Below, one piece after another: positions 1 to 9,700 of a stretch of DNA of 64,000 nt. The notes beneath the pieces were generated by a model. The model did no database searches. It saw only the letters and a program-made list of their open reading frames with translations, and had not been told where the DNA came from. A program made the position numbers and the translations under genes. The stretch lies in assembly GCA_964529305.1 (NCBI GenBank), contig CAZGUX010000197.1:1-64000 (forward strand), read 5' to 3'. How positions within the stretch are numbered: the stretch's first letter is position 1; every line of letters starts with the position of its first letter. The DNA comes from CAZGUX01 sp964529305. GTDB lineage: Bacteria > Acidobacteriota > Terriglobia > Bryobacterales > Bryobacteraceae.

Positions 1-143
1 TCCAGGGTCGATCGCGGTGCTCCCGCGCCTTCATCGGTGACCAGCAGGCTCGGGACGGCGCCTCCGACGAACACGAGGTCGGCAAGCGTTGGGCGCAGAA
101 GTTCGGCCGTAGTGATGAGTTGCTCAATGTTTGAGCGCGGCAT
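1..143 (-). CDS. AbiEii-like nucleotidyltransferase (N-terminus only, cut by window edge)
   Basis: Translating the minus strand from the ATG at 143 gives about 47 residues beginning MPRSNIEQLITTAELL and containing FVGGAVPSLLVTDEG. A hydrophobic strand followed by GG, an LLxTD turn and then R-x-T-x-D is the start of nucleotidyltransferases of the AbiEii/AbiGii (type IV toxin) group; the catalytic Asp residues would lie beyond the window. The start lies inside the 3' end of the next gene upstream (20-nt overlap), so the two are translationally coupled and the winged-helix protein is the probable antitoxin or regulator. The family call rests on a short segment only. A housekeeping MNT-type nucleotidyltransferase is the alternative. 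Confidence 0.6.
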   Translation of the reverse strand, partial: MPRSNIEQLITTAELLRPTLADLVFVGGAVPSLLVTDEGAGAPRSTL

Positions 144-660
144 TTGTCCCCCGCAAGCGCCGGTGCAGTTCCGCCTCTGCAATCTTACGCTCGCGAACGC
201 GGCCGTCGCGTAGTGCATCGGCCAGCGCTAACAGTCCGTAGAAGCATTCGTCCCGCAGGGCCGCTGCTGGGGCCGTCTTGTACAATGGTGTAAGCGAAAT
301 GCCACGCTGAGTGCCCTCCTCGTATGGCCATACAGGGATCGGGTCACCCGTCACCGCAATCAACGAGCGCAACGGTGCTGCTCCGTACGAGGTCGCAAAC
401 CCACGAGTCATCTCGCCACGTTCCACCGGAAACACATACTTCAATCCATGCACGAGAAACTCTTCGAGCGCCCCTATGTTTGGGCGACTCTCCAGATCAG
501 GCCCATGTAGCAATCCACTTGCCTGGGCGCGCTTGACACTTGCGTGTACCTCAGAGGGACTCATCACCAACTCGAGCGCGAGGTGCGAATATGGAGCACG
601 GCGCGACCCGGCCGCAACAATCTTGAGGGCGACGTAGACGTCTTGTGGCTTCAGCGCCAT
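124..660 (-). CDS. Winged-helix DNA-binding protein, probable antitoxin/regulator partner of the nucleotidyltransferase
   Basis: This 178-aa soluble protein has an N-terminal winged helix-turn-helix (roughly residues 3-52: LKPQDVYVALKIVA, then SEVHASVKRAQASGLL as recognition helix and wing). The rest, including KYVFPVERG and PVWPYEEGT, is conserved in a group of MarR-like proteins that I recall lying next to AbiEii nucleotidyltransferases; it probably forms the partner-binding part. Its stop overlaps the nucleotidyltransferase start by 20 nt. A 38-bp palindrome lies 6 bp upstream of the start, the arrangement expected for autorepression. The toxin-antitoxin role is inferred from context; a plain transcriptional regulator is possible. 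Confidence 0.7.
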   Translation of the reverse strand: MALKPQDVYVALKIVAAGSRRAPYSHLALELVMSPSEVHASVKRAQASGLLHGPDLESRPNIGALEEFLVHGLKYVFPVERGEMTRGFATSYGAAPLRSLIAVTGDPIPVWPYEEGTQRGISLTPLYKTAPAAALRDECFYGLLALADALRDGRVRERKIAEAELHRRLRGTNAALKH

Positions 661-666
661 ACACCC

Positions 667-704
667 ATTCTATATTCGCGATTCGCGAATAGCGAATATA
701 GAAT
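667..704. promoter_or_regulatory. 38-bp near-perfect palindromic operator candidate
   Basis: Arms ATTCTATATTCGC (667-679) and GCGAATATAGAAT (692-704) are exact reverse complements. The 12-bp centre contains a second perfect palindrome, ATTCGCGAAT (681-690); only the 680/691 pair is mismatched. The element is AT-rich in a GC-rich background, lies 6 bp upstream of the winged-helix start codon and carries TATA-like sequence on the coding strand, so a bound dimer or pair of dimers would cover the promoter. There is little room for a Shine-Dalgarno site between it and the ATG, so the transcript may be leaderless. Confidence 0.65.
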
Positions 705-783
705 AGCGACTAGGAATGAGGGCTGGCTGAAGCCGCAGGGGTCGGTTCGAGAGGCAAGCGCCGGCAAAGGTGCCGACCGTGCC

Positions 784-2082
784 TCACGAGAACCGCACTG
801 GCTGGCCGCCCGAGAGACGCACCGGCCGGCCGATGGACGTGTGGTACTCCTTCGTGAAATCGATCCCCAGCCGCTGGTAGATCGTAGCCGTGTAGTCTTC
901 CACGGTCACCGGCTTGTCTTTCACCTCGGCCGCATTCGCGTCGGACGCACCATACACCGCGCCTCCTGGAATGCCCGCGCCGGCCATCACGGTCGACCAG
1001 ACTTTCGGCCAATGGTCGCGGCCTGCGTTCGAATTGATCTTGGGTGTACGGCCGAATTCGCCCGTGGCAATCACCAGCGTGGAGTCGAGCATTCCCCGCT
1101 GCTCGAGATCCGTAACCAGCGCCGCGAACGCCTGGTCGAACTGCGGCAGCAGGTCGTTCTTCAGCATGTTGAAGTTGTTGACGTGCGTGTCCCACACATT
1201 CATGCCCGTGTGGATCTGCACGAAGCGCGCGCCGGCTTCCACCAGGCGCCGGGCCAGCAGGCAGCCCTGTCCCGTGGGCGTGCGGCCGTAGAAGTCGCGC
1301 ATTTTCTCGGACTCGGAAAACACCTCAAAGGCCTTTCGAGCCGTTTCGGAAGTCATCAAGGTTGCGGCGCGCTCGTAGGCGTTGTCCAGGTCCCGTAGTT
1401 CGCCCTTCGTGTCGCCGTTCTTCACGCCCGGGTCCTGCTCGAAAATCGCGTTGAGCTTCTTCAACAGGAACCGCCGGTCGTTGACCTGGCTCCAGTCGAG
1501 ATCGGTCGGCACGTTGACGTCGCGAACGCGGTAGCGGTTCTCGTTGGGGTCGCCCGCCGCGAACGGCCCGTAGGCGCCGCCGAGGAACCCCGCACCGTAA
1601 GAGTAGTGCGGCCCGGGGATCGCGACATACGGCGGCACGCCGTTCTTCGCGCCCATCTCCTTGGCCACCACCGAACCGACGGAGGGAAAGCCGAGCGTGG
1701 CCAACGGGCTGTAGCCCGTGAGCACCAGGTGCTGCGCCGGTTCGTGCTGCGCGGTCTTGCCGGTCATTGACCGCAGGATGCAGTACTTGTCCGCTGTTTT
1801 CGCCATGTGGGGCAGGTGCTCGGAGACGTGAATCCCGGGGACATTCGTCGGGATGGGCTTAAACACGCCCCGGTACTCGGCCGGCGCGTCGGGCTTCATG
1901 TCCCACATATCCTGCTGCGGCGCGCCGCCCATCAGCCAGATCAGAATGCATGCCCGGTCGGGCTTCGCCTCCGCTCCTTTGAGTTTGGGCAGAAGGCCGA
2001 AATCCCACAGGTTCAAACCGGCCAGACCCAGCGAGCCGGCCCTGACGAAATCGCGACGTCCCCAGATCGTACGTGGTGTCAC
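784..2082 (-). CDS. DUF1501 family Tat-exported sulfatase-like protein (PPC-type cluster 1)
   Basis: This 432-aa protein is the last gene of a three-gene minus-strand operon, 7 nt after the DUF1549/DUF1553 gene. A Tat-like N-terminus (GRRDF at residues 8-12, then a short hydrophobic stretch) predicts export. The DUF1501 signature follows: a hydrophobic strand with GGAPQQDMWDMKP (about 52-64), LARRLVEAGARFVQ in the middle, GEFGRTP (341-347) and GRDHWP (354-359). The family is related to alkaline phosphatase/sulfatase folds, and Asp, His and Glu residues in these motifs probably bind metal. The substrate is unknown. DUF1501 proteins are typically encoded beside DUF1549/DUF1553 partners, as here. 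Confidence 0.9.
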   Translation of the reverse strand: MTPRTIWGRRDFVRAGSLGLAGLNLWDFGLLPKLKGAEAKPDRACILIWLMGGAPQQDMWDMKPDAPAEYRGVFKPIPTNVPGIHVSEHLPHMAKTADKYCILRSMTGKTAQHEPAQHLVLTGYSPLATLGFPSVGSVVAKEMGAKNGVPPYVAIPGPHYSYGAGFLGGAYGPFAAGDPNENRYRVRDVNVPTDLDWSQVNDRRFLLKKLNAIFEQDPGVKNGDTKGELRDLDNAYERAATLMTSETARKAFEVFSESEKMRDFYGRTPTGQGCLLARRLVEAGARFVQIHTGMNVWDTHVNNFNMLKNDLLPQFDQAFAALVTDLEQRGMLDSTLVIATGEFGRTPKINSNAGRDHWPKVWSTVMAGAGIPGGAVYGASDANAAEVKDKPVTVEDYTATIYQRLGIDFTKEYHTSIGRPVRLSGGQPVRFS

Positions 2083-2089
2083 AGGATCC

Positions 2090-4510
2090 TCAATGGTTGA
2101 AGGAAAATTCCTTCGAGTTCAGCAACGCCCAAGTCAGGCCTTCCAGCCCCTTCTCACGCTGCTTTTGCGCGGTCAGGAACTCCTTGCCGGCCGCCAGTTC
2201 TTCCGGCTTGGGTTGACGGCTCAACGCCGCCAGGTAGAAATGGCGGATGATGTCCTCGTCCGAGTGGCCTGCCGCGATCATTTTCCGCAATTGGCCCTCC
2301 GCGTGGCTGATCTTGGCCAGGATCGTGTCCCCGTTAATCATGTGCAGCGCCTGCGTAATGCCGGGAGTCGAATTGCGTTCGCAGGTGGCGCTCTCGCGCA
2401 CCGAACGGTCGAACGTCTGCAGGAAGTACGACGGAATACCGGGATCCGGCAGGTCGATGGCGCGCTTCCCCGGATAGTAGCCAAGGTAGGATTCCGGCAC
2501 TCCGGTCACGGTGCTCACAGCGTCCAGCATCTGCTCGGCGCCGAGCCTGCGGAGGTAGTAACGGGAGTAGTTGATCGTGTCCTCCGCGTTGGTCTCGTTC
2601 GTCGCGGCAGCCAACTGATAGGCCCGGGACTTCAGCATCAGGGCGATCAGCGGTTTGAAACGGTAGCCGTGCTCGATAAACGCCTCGGAAAGCCGGTCGA
2701 GCAGCTCGGGGTGAGTGGGCGGATTGGTCGCGCGAAAGTCCTCCACTGGGTCCACCAGTCCCCGGCCGAACAACTGCTTCCACACGCGGTTGACGGTGGC
2801 GCGGGCGAAATACGGGTTTTCGCGAGCCGTGATCCAGTTCGCCAGCAATTCGCGCCGGTCCACCATCGGGCCGATAACGGGTTCGGTGCCGTCCAGCAGA
2901 CGGGGCTTCACCACCTGACGCGACTGCGGGTGACGAAATTCGCGAGCGTAGTCGAGGACCACGAAACCTTCGAACTGCCGATACCCGTTGCGCTCTTTCA
3001 TCCGCACCTGCGAGAAGAACGCCGCAAGTCCCAGGTAGTCGTCGCGTTTCCACTTCTCCTTCGGATGGTCGTGACAGCGCGCGCACTCCAGACTGAGGCC
3101 GAGAAACGTCTTGGACGTGAGCGTCGCGTATTCCTCCGGAGGCCTGCGGTCCTCCCGCGCGTAAAAGCTGTTGGGACCCACCTCGGCCATGGGGCCGACG
3201 CCCGTCAGCATTTCCTTCACCACGTCGTTGTACGGCCGGTCCTCGGCGAAGTTCCGCCGGAAGTACTCGGCGGCGAAGGGGCTGTTGTTCATGTTGTAGA
3301 TGGCCTGAATCATGAACAGGTCGCCCCACTTGAGCGACCAGAACTGCGAGTACTCGGGCCGCTCCAGCAACTGGTCGATCAGCGCTTCGCGCTTGCGGGG
3401 ATCCTTGCTCGAGAGGAACGCCGAGGTCTCCCCGGCCGAGGGCAGGGCGCCCAACACGTCGAGGTAGACGCGGCGGAGGAACTGCTCGTCGCTCGACAAC
3501 TCCGACGGCCGGATCCGCAGTTTGGCCAGTTTGTCGAAGAGCAACGTGTCGACGAAGTTGTTACGAGGCCACGCGCGACCATCGACCGGCGCGCGCCCGG
3601 CCGTCACCGCGATCCGGATCGCGTCCACCTGGCCCAACGTGCGGACGAGGATGGACGTCTCGCCCTGCGCCTTGGCGGTCAGAAGACCGGAAGGGCTGGC
3701 CGACACCACATGCTCGTCCCCGGTTTCGAACCGCGCCCGGTGTGTCAGGTCGACGCGTGAGCCGTCGGCGTAGCTGCCGATCACCAGGAGTTGCTGCTGC
3801 TCACCTTTTGTGTCGAGAACACGAAGTCCCGACGGCGAAACGGAAATCGACGTCAGCTTCGGACTGGCGCCTTGACCGAGGGGAGCCCCGTCGGTGATCC
3901 AGTGGAGCAGCGTCTGATACTCCAGTGACTTCGTATCGAACAGCTTGCCGCCGCCGTGCGGGCTCTGGAAGGTCGGCTTCATCAGAAGCAGGCTCTTCTC
4001 GGGCGCGGCCCGGTTAATCCGCCTGCCGTTGGAGGCTCGGACGATGGCTTCATGATCGGCGGGAGGATCGTAGCCGAACAGCGACAGCTTGAAGCCGCTC
4101 TGTCCGTTCAACGCGCCGTGGCAGTTGTTGTTATTGCAGCCCAGTTTGGAGAAGATTGGCGCGACGTCCGTGGGGAACTGCCACGACTTGGCGCGCGGCG
4201 GGCCCACCACCAGCGCGGCCTTGGCCGAAAGACCCGCCGCCTGGACACGAATCTCCGTGAACCCTTCCGCCGCCGCCGTAAAGACGCCGGCGGACGAGGC
4301 CGTGGCGATCTTCGCGTCCGAAAGCGAGAAGGTAGCCTGGCGGGTCAGGTCTCTGACGGTTCCATCGGAGTATCGGCCGGTCACCAGGTAGGAGTGAACC
4401 CCGCCTGCTCCGTGAATGTATCCCGCCGAAGGCTCGACGGCAATCTTCGTCAATTCCGCTGCCCCCAGCGGCGTCATTGCCAACAACCACAGATAGGCGC
4501 CAAGCTTCAT
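2090..4510 (-). CDS. DUF1549/DUF1553 surface protein with Big2-like repeats and CX4CH heme motif
   Basis: This 806-aa protein starts at ATG 4510; a TTG at 4513 abuts the upstream stop. A signal peptide (MKLGAYLWLLAMTPLGAA) is followed by a Big2-like Ig domain (about 20-103), a heme-like segment with CNNNNCHG (about 125-132), a second Big2-like domain (about 220-305), DUF1549 (about 318-525, containing CARCHDH near 476-482) and DUF1553 (about 570-780, with ATVNRVWKQLFGRGLVDP and TNPPTHPELLD). The first cysteine motif has four residues between the cysteines rather than two. It sits between the PPC protein and the DUF1501 protein, and is probably a cell-surface heme-bearing partner of the latter. 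The biochemical activity is unknown. Confidence 0.88.
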   Translation of the reverse strand: MKLGAYLWLLAMTPLGAAELTKIAVEPSAGYIHGAGGVHSYLVTGRYSDGTVRDLTRQATFSLSDAKIATASSAGVFTAAAEGFTEIRVQAAGLSAKAALVVGPPRAKSWQFPTDVAPIFSKLGCNNNNCHGALNGQSGFKLSLFGYDPPADHEAIVRASNGRRINRAAPEKSLLLMKPTFQSPHGGGKLFDTKSLEYQTLLHWITDGAPLGQGASPKLTSISVSPSGLRVLDTKGEQQQLLVIGSYADGSRVDLTHRARFETGDEHVVSASPSGLLTAKAQGETSILVRTLGQVDAIRIAVTAGRAPVDGRAWPRNNFVDTLLFDKLAKLRIRPSELSSDEQFLRRVYLDVLGALPSAGETSAFLSSKDPRKREALIDQLLERPEYSQFWSLKWGDLFMIQAIYNMNNSPFAAEYFRRNFAEDRPYNDVVKEMLTGVGPMAEVGPNSFYAREDRRPPEEYATLTSKTFLGLSLECARCHDHPKEKWKRDDYLGLAAFFSQVRMKERNGYRQFEGFVVLDYAREFRHPQSRQVVKPRLLDGTEPVIGPMVDRRELLANWITARENPYFARATVNRVWKQLFGRGLVDPVEDFRATNPPTHPELLDRLSEAFIEHGYRFKPLIALMLKSRAYQLAAATNETNAEDTINYSRYYLRRLGAEQMLDAVSTVTGVPESYLGYYPGKRAIDLPDPGIPSYFLQTFDRSVRESATCERNSTPGITQALHMINGDTILAKISHAEGQLRKMIAAGHSDEDIIRHFYLAALSRQPKPEELAAGKEFLTAQKQREKGLEGLTWALLNSKEFSFNH

Positions 4511-4513
4511 CAA

Positions 4514-6649
4514 TCACTTCTCCACTCTGACAAAAAATGCGCGTAGCGCTTCCTGCACCTGCCGCCCCGACGATGCCACGACGGTGATACGGTACTCGCC
4601 CGGCTTGACGTCCGCATCGGGCAGCACCTTCACCGCCAGATGCGCGGTCGCCTCGTCCTTCCATTCCACACCGTCGAGCTTCAGGCCCGCCGGCAGCCCT
4701 TCGATCGAGTACTCGACGGGATCCTTGAAGCCTTCGGCCCGGTCCAGGCGCACGATCACGCGGCAGGTCCGATCTCCATTCAGCATCAGCTTGTGCCGGT
4801 CGGCGGCAAATCCGGCGCCCGGAGGAGGAATCCGCTCCAGCGCCATCACGACCGGATCCACGACACTGACCAGCACCGGCTGGGTTGCCGTTTGGACAAA
4901 GCCCGGACCATCGCCCAGCATCGGCTGTAGGGTGATCACTTCCCGGGTTACCATCGTGTCCCCGATTTTAGCGGAAGTGAGGAGGCGAATCTGCGACGTA
5001 CCGTGGGGGACCACACCCGCGGCCGACAGTTCGAGGTTCCCTGACGCCTGGCCTCCGCGAATTGTCAGTGGTTTCGCCTCAACACCGGCCGGAGCGCCCT
5101 CCATCCTGACCTCTACGTCTCCGTTGAAACCGCCGAAGCGCCTGATGGAAATCGGCACGGAAGTGGAGCGGCCGCGCTCGATTTGGATTCGCTCCATCCG
5201 CAGCGCGGCCTCGAACGAAGGCCGCGGCTTCTCGGCTTCGAAGACATAGAAGGCCCCCGGCCCAAACTTGGTGGAGGAATCGCGAATCTGCAAGTAGTAG
5301 CCGTCTTCCGGATTTAGGCAGGCTCTGGCGTCGCCGGCCTTGAACTCGAGATGGGGATCGCGGCTTCGCGGGTTGCGCGGGCTCGGATCGTCATCGTTGC
5401 TGAGGGCGACGTCGCCTTCCTTGCAAAGCACGTGCAAGGCGGGGTCGACGATTTGCGATCCGAGGATGCGAGTGGTCAATCGGAAGGAAAGCGCTTCGGC
5501 CCCTGTCGGCATGAAGCTGAACGAGTCGACGTCGCGGGCGCGATCGATTCTGCCCACCAGGGTGAACGGCGCCTGGATCAGTGGGCTTTGGTCCCGCGAG
5601 TCGTTGGGCTCGGATTCGAATTGAAATTCGCGCCGGAATACCTGAAACGTCAGCGGGAACTCCAGGCCGGCGGGGTCGCGAACGGAGATCAGCCGCATCC
5701 CCTCAGACGCGTCCTCCGCGATCGTAAACTCGACGAGGTATTGGCCGGCCTTGGCCGCCGCAACCCGCGCCGAAACGCCTTGTCCCGAAACGTCGAGAGC
5801 CGGCGCTTCCGGCAGGAAATCGGCCTCCAGCGTCGACGTGACTTTCGTTCCGGCGCGCCCCGCCGGCGGCCATAGCGACCAGAGCATCGGACTCCGGCCG
5901 ATCGCCAGTTGATACGAGGCGAACGTCCGCCGCTGCTGGCAGTCGCTCTCCAGGCACGACACCGCCATCCGGCTGTGGTTCACGATCAGGTGATAGTCCC
6001 CCTCGCGATCGAAGGTGAACTGGAAGTACGGGTCCATCAGGAAGCGTGACAACTGCGTGTGCAGCACCTTGCCGGCCGTGTCTGCCAGGGTCAGAGTAAA
6101 GTGGCCGATCTCGTGCCCCGTCGCGTAGCCGTTCCGGCCCATCAGCAGGTTAAAGGCCAGCCGCTCGCCCGCGCGGGCGTGGAACCGATAGAAGTCTGAA
6201 TCGTTGTAGCTGTCGATGACGCCGTTCAACGACACAGGGAGTTGGACGGCCGTCGCCTGCTCGCCACGGTCGTTCGGCTCCGACTCTGACACCGTACGCC
6301 AGCCCGTCAGGCGGAGATGGAACAGGTTCGTGATGCCCCGGCGGGTTTCAATTCGTCCGGAGTAGAGCCCGGCGTCGGCGTCCGGGCGGGCCACGACCCG
6401 GATTCGAGCCCTGGTGAAGGACGACTCCAAAATTCGTCCGTTCAGCCGGTCGCCGTCGAACCGTACGGAACTCGCTCCGTCCAGGTAGTTTCCTTCGACC
6501 ACGATCTCGGACGTCTCGCCCAGGTGTATGCTTTGAGGAAAGACTTGCTCAATCGCAGGGGCCACGGGCTTGGGCGTCGCGTGGAGCGTCAGCGCCCAGG
6601 CGACGACCAGAACCGGATGTCGGATCACGATCTTTACCAAGACCGGCAT
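4514..6649 (-). CDS. Secreted PPC-domain protein heading the first PPC-type cluster
   Basis: The ATG at 6649 (711 aa) is chosen because it starts a signal peptide (MPVLVKIVIRHPVLVVAWAL); the open frame runs to 6721 but would enter the divergent promoter. After the signal comes a TIG/IPT-like strand region (IEQVFPQSIHLGETSEIVVEG), then two pre-peptidase C-terminal-like (PPC) modules, each opening with ESEPND followed by G-x-I-x-x-x-x-D-x-D-x-Y/F-x-F. The C-terminal part is built of beta-sandwich-like segments. No catalytic domain is visible, so a binding or anchoring role is likely. The stop is 3 nt from the next ATG, giving tight coupling to the DUF1549/DUF1553 gene. Confidence 0.82.
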   Translation of the reverse strand: MPVLVKIVIRHPVLVVAWALTLHATPKPVAPAIEQVFPQSIHLGETSEIVVEGNYLDGASSVRFDGDRLNGRILESSFTRARIRVVARPDADAGLYSGRIETRRGITNLFHLRLTGWRTVSESEPNDRGEQATAVQLPVSLNGVIDSYNDSDFYRFHARAGERLAFNLLMGRNGYATGHEIGHFTLTLADTAGKVLHTQLSRFLMDPYFQFTFDREGDYHLIVNHSRMAVSCLESDCQQRRTFASYQLAIGRSPMLWSLWPPAGRAGTKVTSTLEADFLPEAPALDVSGQGVSARVAAAKAGQYLVEFTIAEDASEGMRLISVRDPAGLEFPLTFQVFRREFQFESEPNDSRDQSPLIQAPFTLVGRIDRARDVDSFSFMPTGAEALSFRLTTRILGSQIVDPALHVLCKEGDVALSNDDDPSPRNPRSRDPHLEFKAGDARACLNPEDGYYLQIRDSSTKFGPGAFYVFEAEKPRPSFEAALRMERIQIERGRSTSVPISIRRFGGFNGDVEVRMEGAPAGVEAKPLTIRGGQASGNLELSAAGVVPHGTSQIRLLTSAKIGDTMVTREVITLQPMLGDGPGFVQTATQPVLVSVVDPVVMALERIPPPGAGFAADRHKLMLNGDRTCRVIVRLDRAEGFKDPVEYSIEGLPAGLKLDGVEWKDEATAHLAVKVLPDADVKPGEYRITVVASSGRQVQEALRAFFVRVEK

Positions 6650-6671
6650 TCCCCAGATTCTATCGCAATTC

Positions 6672-6699
6672 TTGACATCGATATGCTGCCTATGATACC
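6672..6699 (+). promoter_or_regulatory. Putative sigma-70 promoter for the Oar-like receptor
   Basis: A perfect TTGACA (6672-6677) is followed after 16 bp by GATACC (6694-6699), preceded by TAT. It lies in the 98-bp divergent region between the PPC operon and the receptor and points at the receptor, about 50 bp before its ATG. A GAGG at 6732-6735 could serve as ribosome binding site. The -10 is poor, so this is tentative. Confidence 0.35.
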
Positions 6700-6747
6700 G
6701 GTAATACCCATCCGGCACCAAACAAAAAAAACGAGGTTACCAATCGC

Positions 6748-9700
6748 ATGAACATTCGAGGAGTGGTGTTGGCGAGCGCGATCGCCCTCCTTTCAGGAGG
6801 GTTCTCGCTGCAAGCTCAAGTCTCGCTGGGCACGGGAACTATTGAAGGGACGGTGCACGATTCGAGCGGTGCAGCCATCCCAAGCGCGAAAGTTGAAATT
6901 CGAAATACCGCTACGGGCATCGAGCGTTCAGTCACGGCGGACTCGACCGGCCGCTATGTCGTGTTGTCGCTGCCGGCGGGCGAATATGAGGCCAGGGCGG
7001 AAGTGGCCGGGTTTCGCACGACCGTCCGGACGGGGATAACGCTGGTGATCGGCCGGACGGCGGTGGTCGACTTCGAAATGGCGGTAGGCCAGTTGACCGA
7101 AACGGTCTCCGTGACGGAAGCGCCGCCCTTGATCGAAGCGACCCACGCAACGCTCGGCGAGGTGGTGCAGAACAAACAGATTCTGGAGTTGCCGCTGAAC
7201 GGCCGCAGTTATGCTCAGCTTGCGTTGCTGTCTCCACAGGTCGTCCAGGGCGGCGTCGGAGTGGGAACCCGCACGCAGGAGGGTGGTGTAGGGACGCAGG
7301 GCTACTTCAGCATTTCCGGTTCCCGGCCGGAAGGCAATCAATTCACCTTCAATGGCATCAACGTCACCAACGAATTCACGGGTGGCACCATTGCCTATCC
7401 GCCAATTGATTCCATACAGGAGTTCAAGATCCTGCAGAACAGCTATAGCGCGGAAATGGGGGGGCGCACCGGCCAGGTGGTGCTGACATCCAAGGGCGGC
7501 ACCAACGACTTCCACGGTTCGGCCTACGAGTTCCTGCGCAACGACAAGTTGGATGCCAACAACTTCTTCCTGAACCTGGCGGGACAGCCAAGACGGCCGC
7601 TGAAGCAGAACCAGTTCGGCGCTTCGTTAGGCGGCCCGATTTTCGTGCCGCGATTGTACTCGGGCAAGAACCGCTCATTCTTCTTTTTCAACTACGAAGC
7701 GGCGCGCATCCGGCGAGGGTCGACGTCGACGACCACGGTGCCGACCGCGCGGATGAGGGAAGGCGACTTGTCGGAGTTGGGCCGCGTGATTCGCGATCCG
7801 GTAACCGGCGATCCCTTTGCCAACGCGGTGATCCCGGCGGCGCGCATCAATCCCATCGCCCGAAACGCGATGCGCCTGGCGGACTATCCGCTGCCGAACG
7901 TCGGCGGCGCGATTCGCAACAACTACATCATCGCGCCCAGCGCCAGGAACGACCTGAATCAGATCATTACGCGCGCGGACCACAGTTTCTCGGAAAAGGA
8001 CAAGGTCTGGGGCAGCGTGTACTGGGCCAAGCTCGATATCGGCTCGCCCCGGTTTACGCTGATCACCGGCGCGCTGCAAGCCGTCACCACGCAAGCCTAC
8101 AGCAGCAGTTGGACGCATATCTTCCAACCAAATCTGCTGAATGACTTCAAGGCTGGGTTCAACTTCGTCAGCCAGGACGTCAAGAATCTGGCGCCGCAGA
8201 ACATCAGCAACGCCGATCTCGGGTTTCCGAGCAACCAGAACCAGCCCCAGGCGCGCGGCATCAGCGCGGGAATCCCGGCGTTCAACCCATCCGGCTACGG
8301 CTCCATCGGGGCGGGGGCCGGTCCGCCGCAATTGTTCAAAACCCGGCACTTTCAGTTTGCCGACACTCTGAACTGGATTCGCGGCGCGCACACCCTGCGC
8401 TTCGGAACCGATATCACTCGCGAGCACGAGGATCAGCGATTCAATCCGCAGATCAGGGGCAACTACTCGTTCAGCGGGGCATACTCGGGCGGTGACGGCT
8501 TCGCGGACTACCTGCTCGGAATTCCGAGTTCGGCAATTCGAGAGATCCTCCAGCCGACTGCCAACATTTTCGAAAGCCTCCACCGCGGGACTCACTACTA
8601 TTTCTTCGCGCAAGACGACTGGAAGGCGCGGAGCAACCTGACGATCAACCTCGGGTTCCGCTATGAGTACAACAGTCCGGTGGTGGAAGCGCGAAACCGC
8701 CAGGCGAACTACTACCCCCGCGATGGAAGGATCGTGCGCATCGAAGCGCCCGACTCGGAATTCGGCCCCTGTCTGTGCATTGCCACCAAGAAGAACTTTG
8801 GCCCTCGGCTGGGCATTGCGTACCGCCCCGGCGGATCCACCAAGACGGTGATCCGGACTGGCTACGGAGTGTTCTTCGCCTACGTACCGTACAACACCAA
8901 ACAGACGCTCGCGTTCAACACGCCGCAAATCGACCGGCAGACCGTCACCAACACGGTGCCGGCGCCGTCGTTCGACCTGTCGAACACGTTCATCCCGACG
9001 TCGCTCGCCAGCGCGTTTTCAGGCTTCTCGCACGACCTGAACTTCCTGGACGGGATGATCCAGCAGTGGAACTTCAACATCCAGCGGGAAGTGGTTCAAT
9101 CGGTGATGGCGGAAGTGTCCTATGCCGGCAGCCTCGCAGTGCACCTGGACAACAATGCCAGCTTGAACGCGGCAAATCCGGGCCCCGGTGCTCTGCCGCC
9201 GCGCCGCCCGATTCCCAACGATCGCGTGGTCGTCTCCGCCAACAACGGTTCCACGGCTACCTATCACGCCTTCACGACGAAAGTCCGCAAGGACTTCTCC
9301 AAGGGCCTCACGTTCCTGTCGCATTTCACGTTCTCGAAGTCGCTGGACAATACCTCGTCGCAGTTGTCTGATTTCCAGGACGCAAACAACATCCGCAGCA
9401 ACAAGGGCCGTTCCGGCTTCGACGTATCCAAGCGCTTCGTGGCGAGCGCGGTGTACGAGATGCCCTGGGGCCGCGGGCGCAAGTACCTTAGCGATCTCCA
9501 TCCCGTGGCCAACGCAGTGCTCGGCGGCTGGATGGTCACGGGGATTTTCACGGTGCAGAGCGGTTTCTGGTTCTCACCGACCGCCGCAAACACGATCGGC
9601 ATTGAATCCGGCGGCGTGCGCGCCGATCGTCTGGCCGACGGCAACCTGCCGGGGGACCAGAGGGCGAGGCTGCGCTGGTTCAATACGGCGGCGTTCGTGC

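Noticed and set aside
1853..3760. 635-codon plus-strand open frame opposite the DUF1549/1553 gene
   Set aside because: It is antisense to a clearly recognised gene, is Arg/Gln-rich without family-like motifs, and arises from the high GC content.
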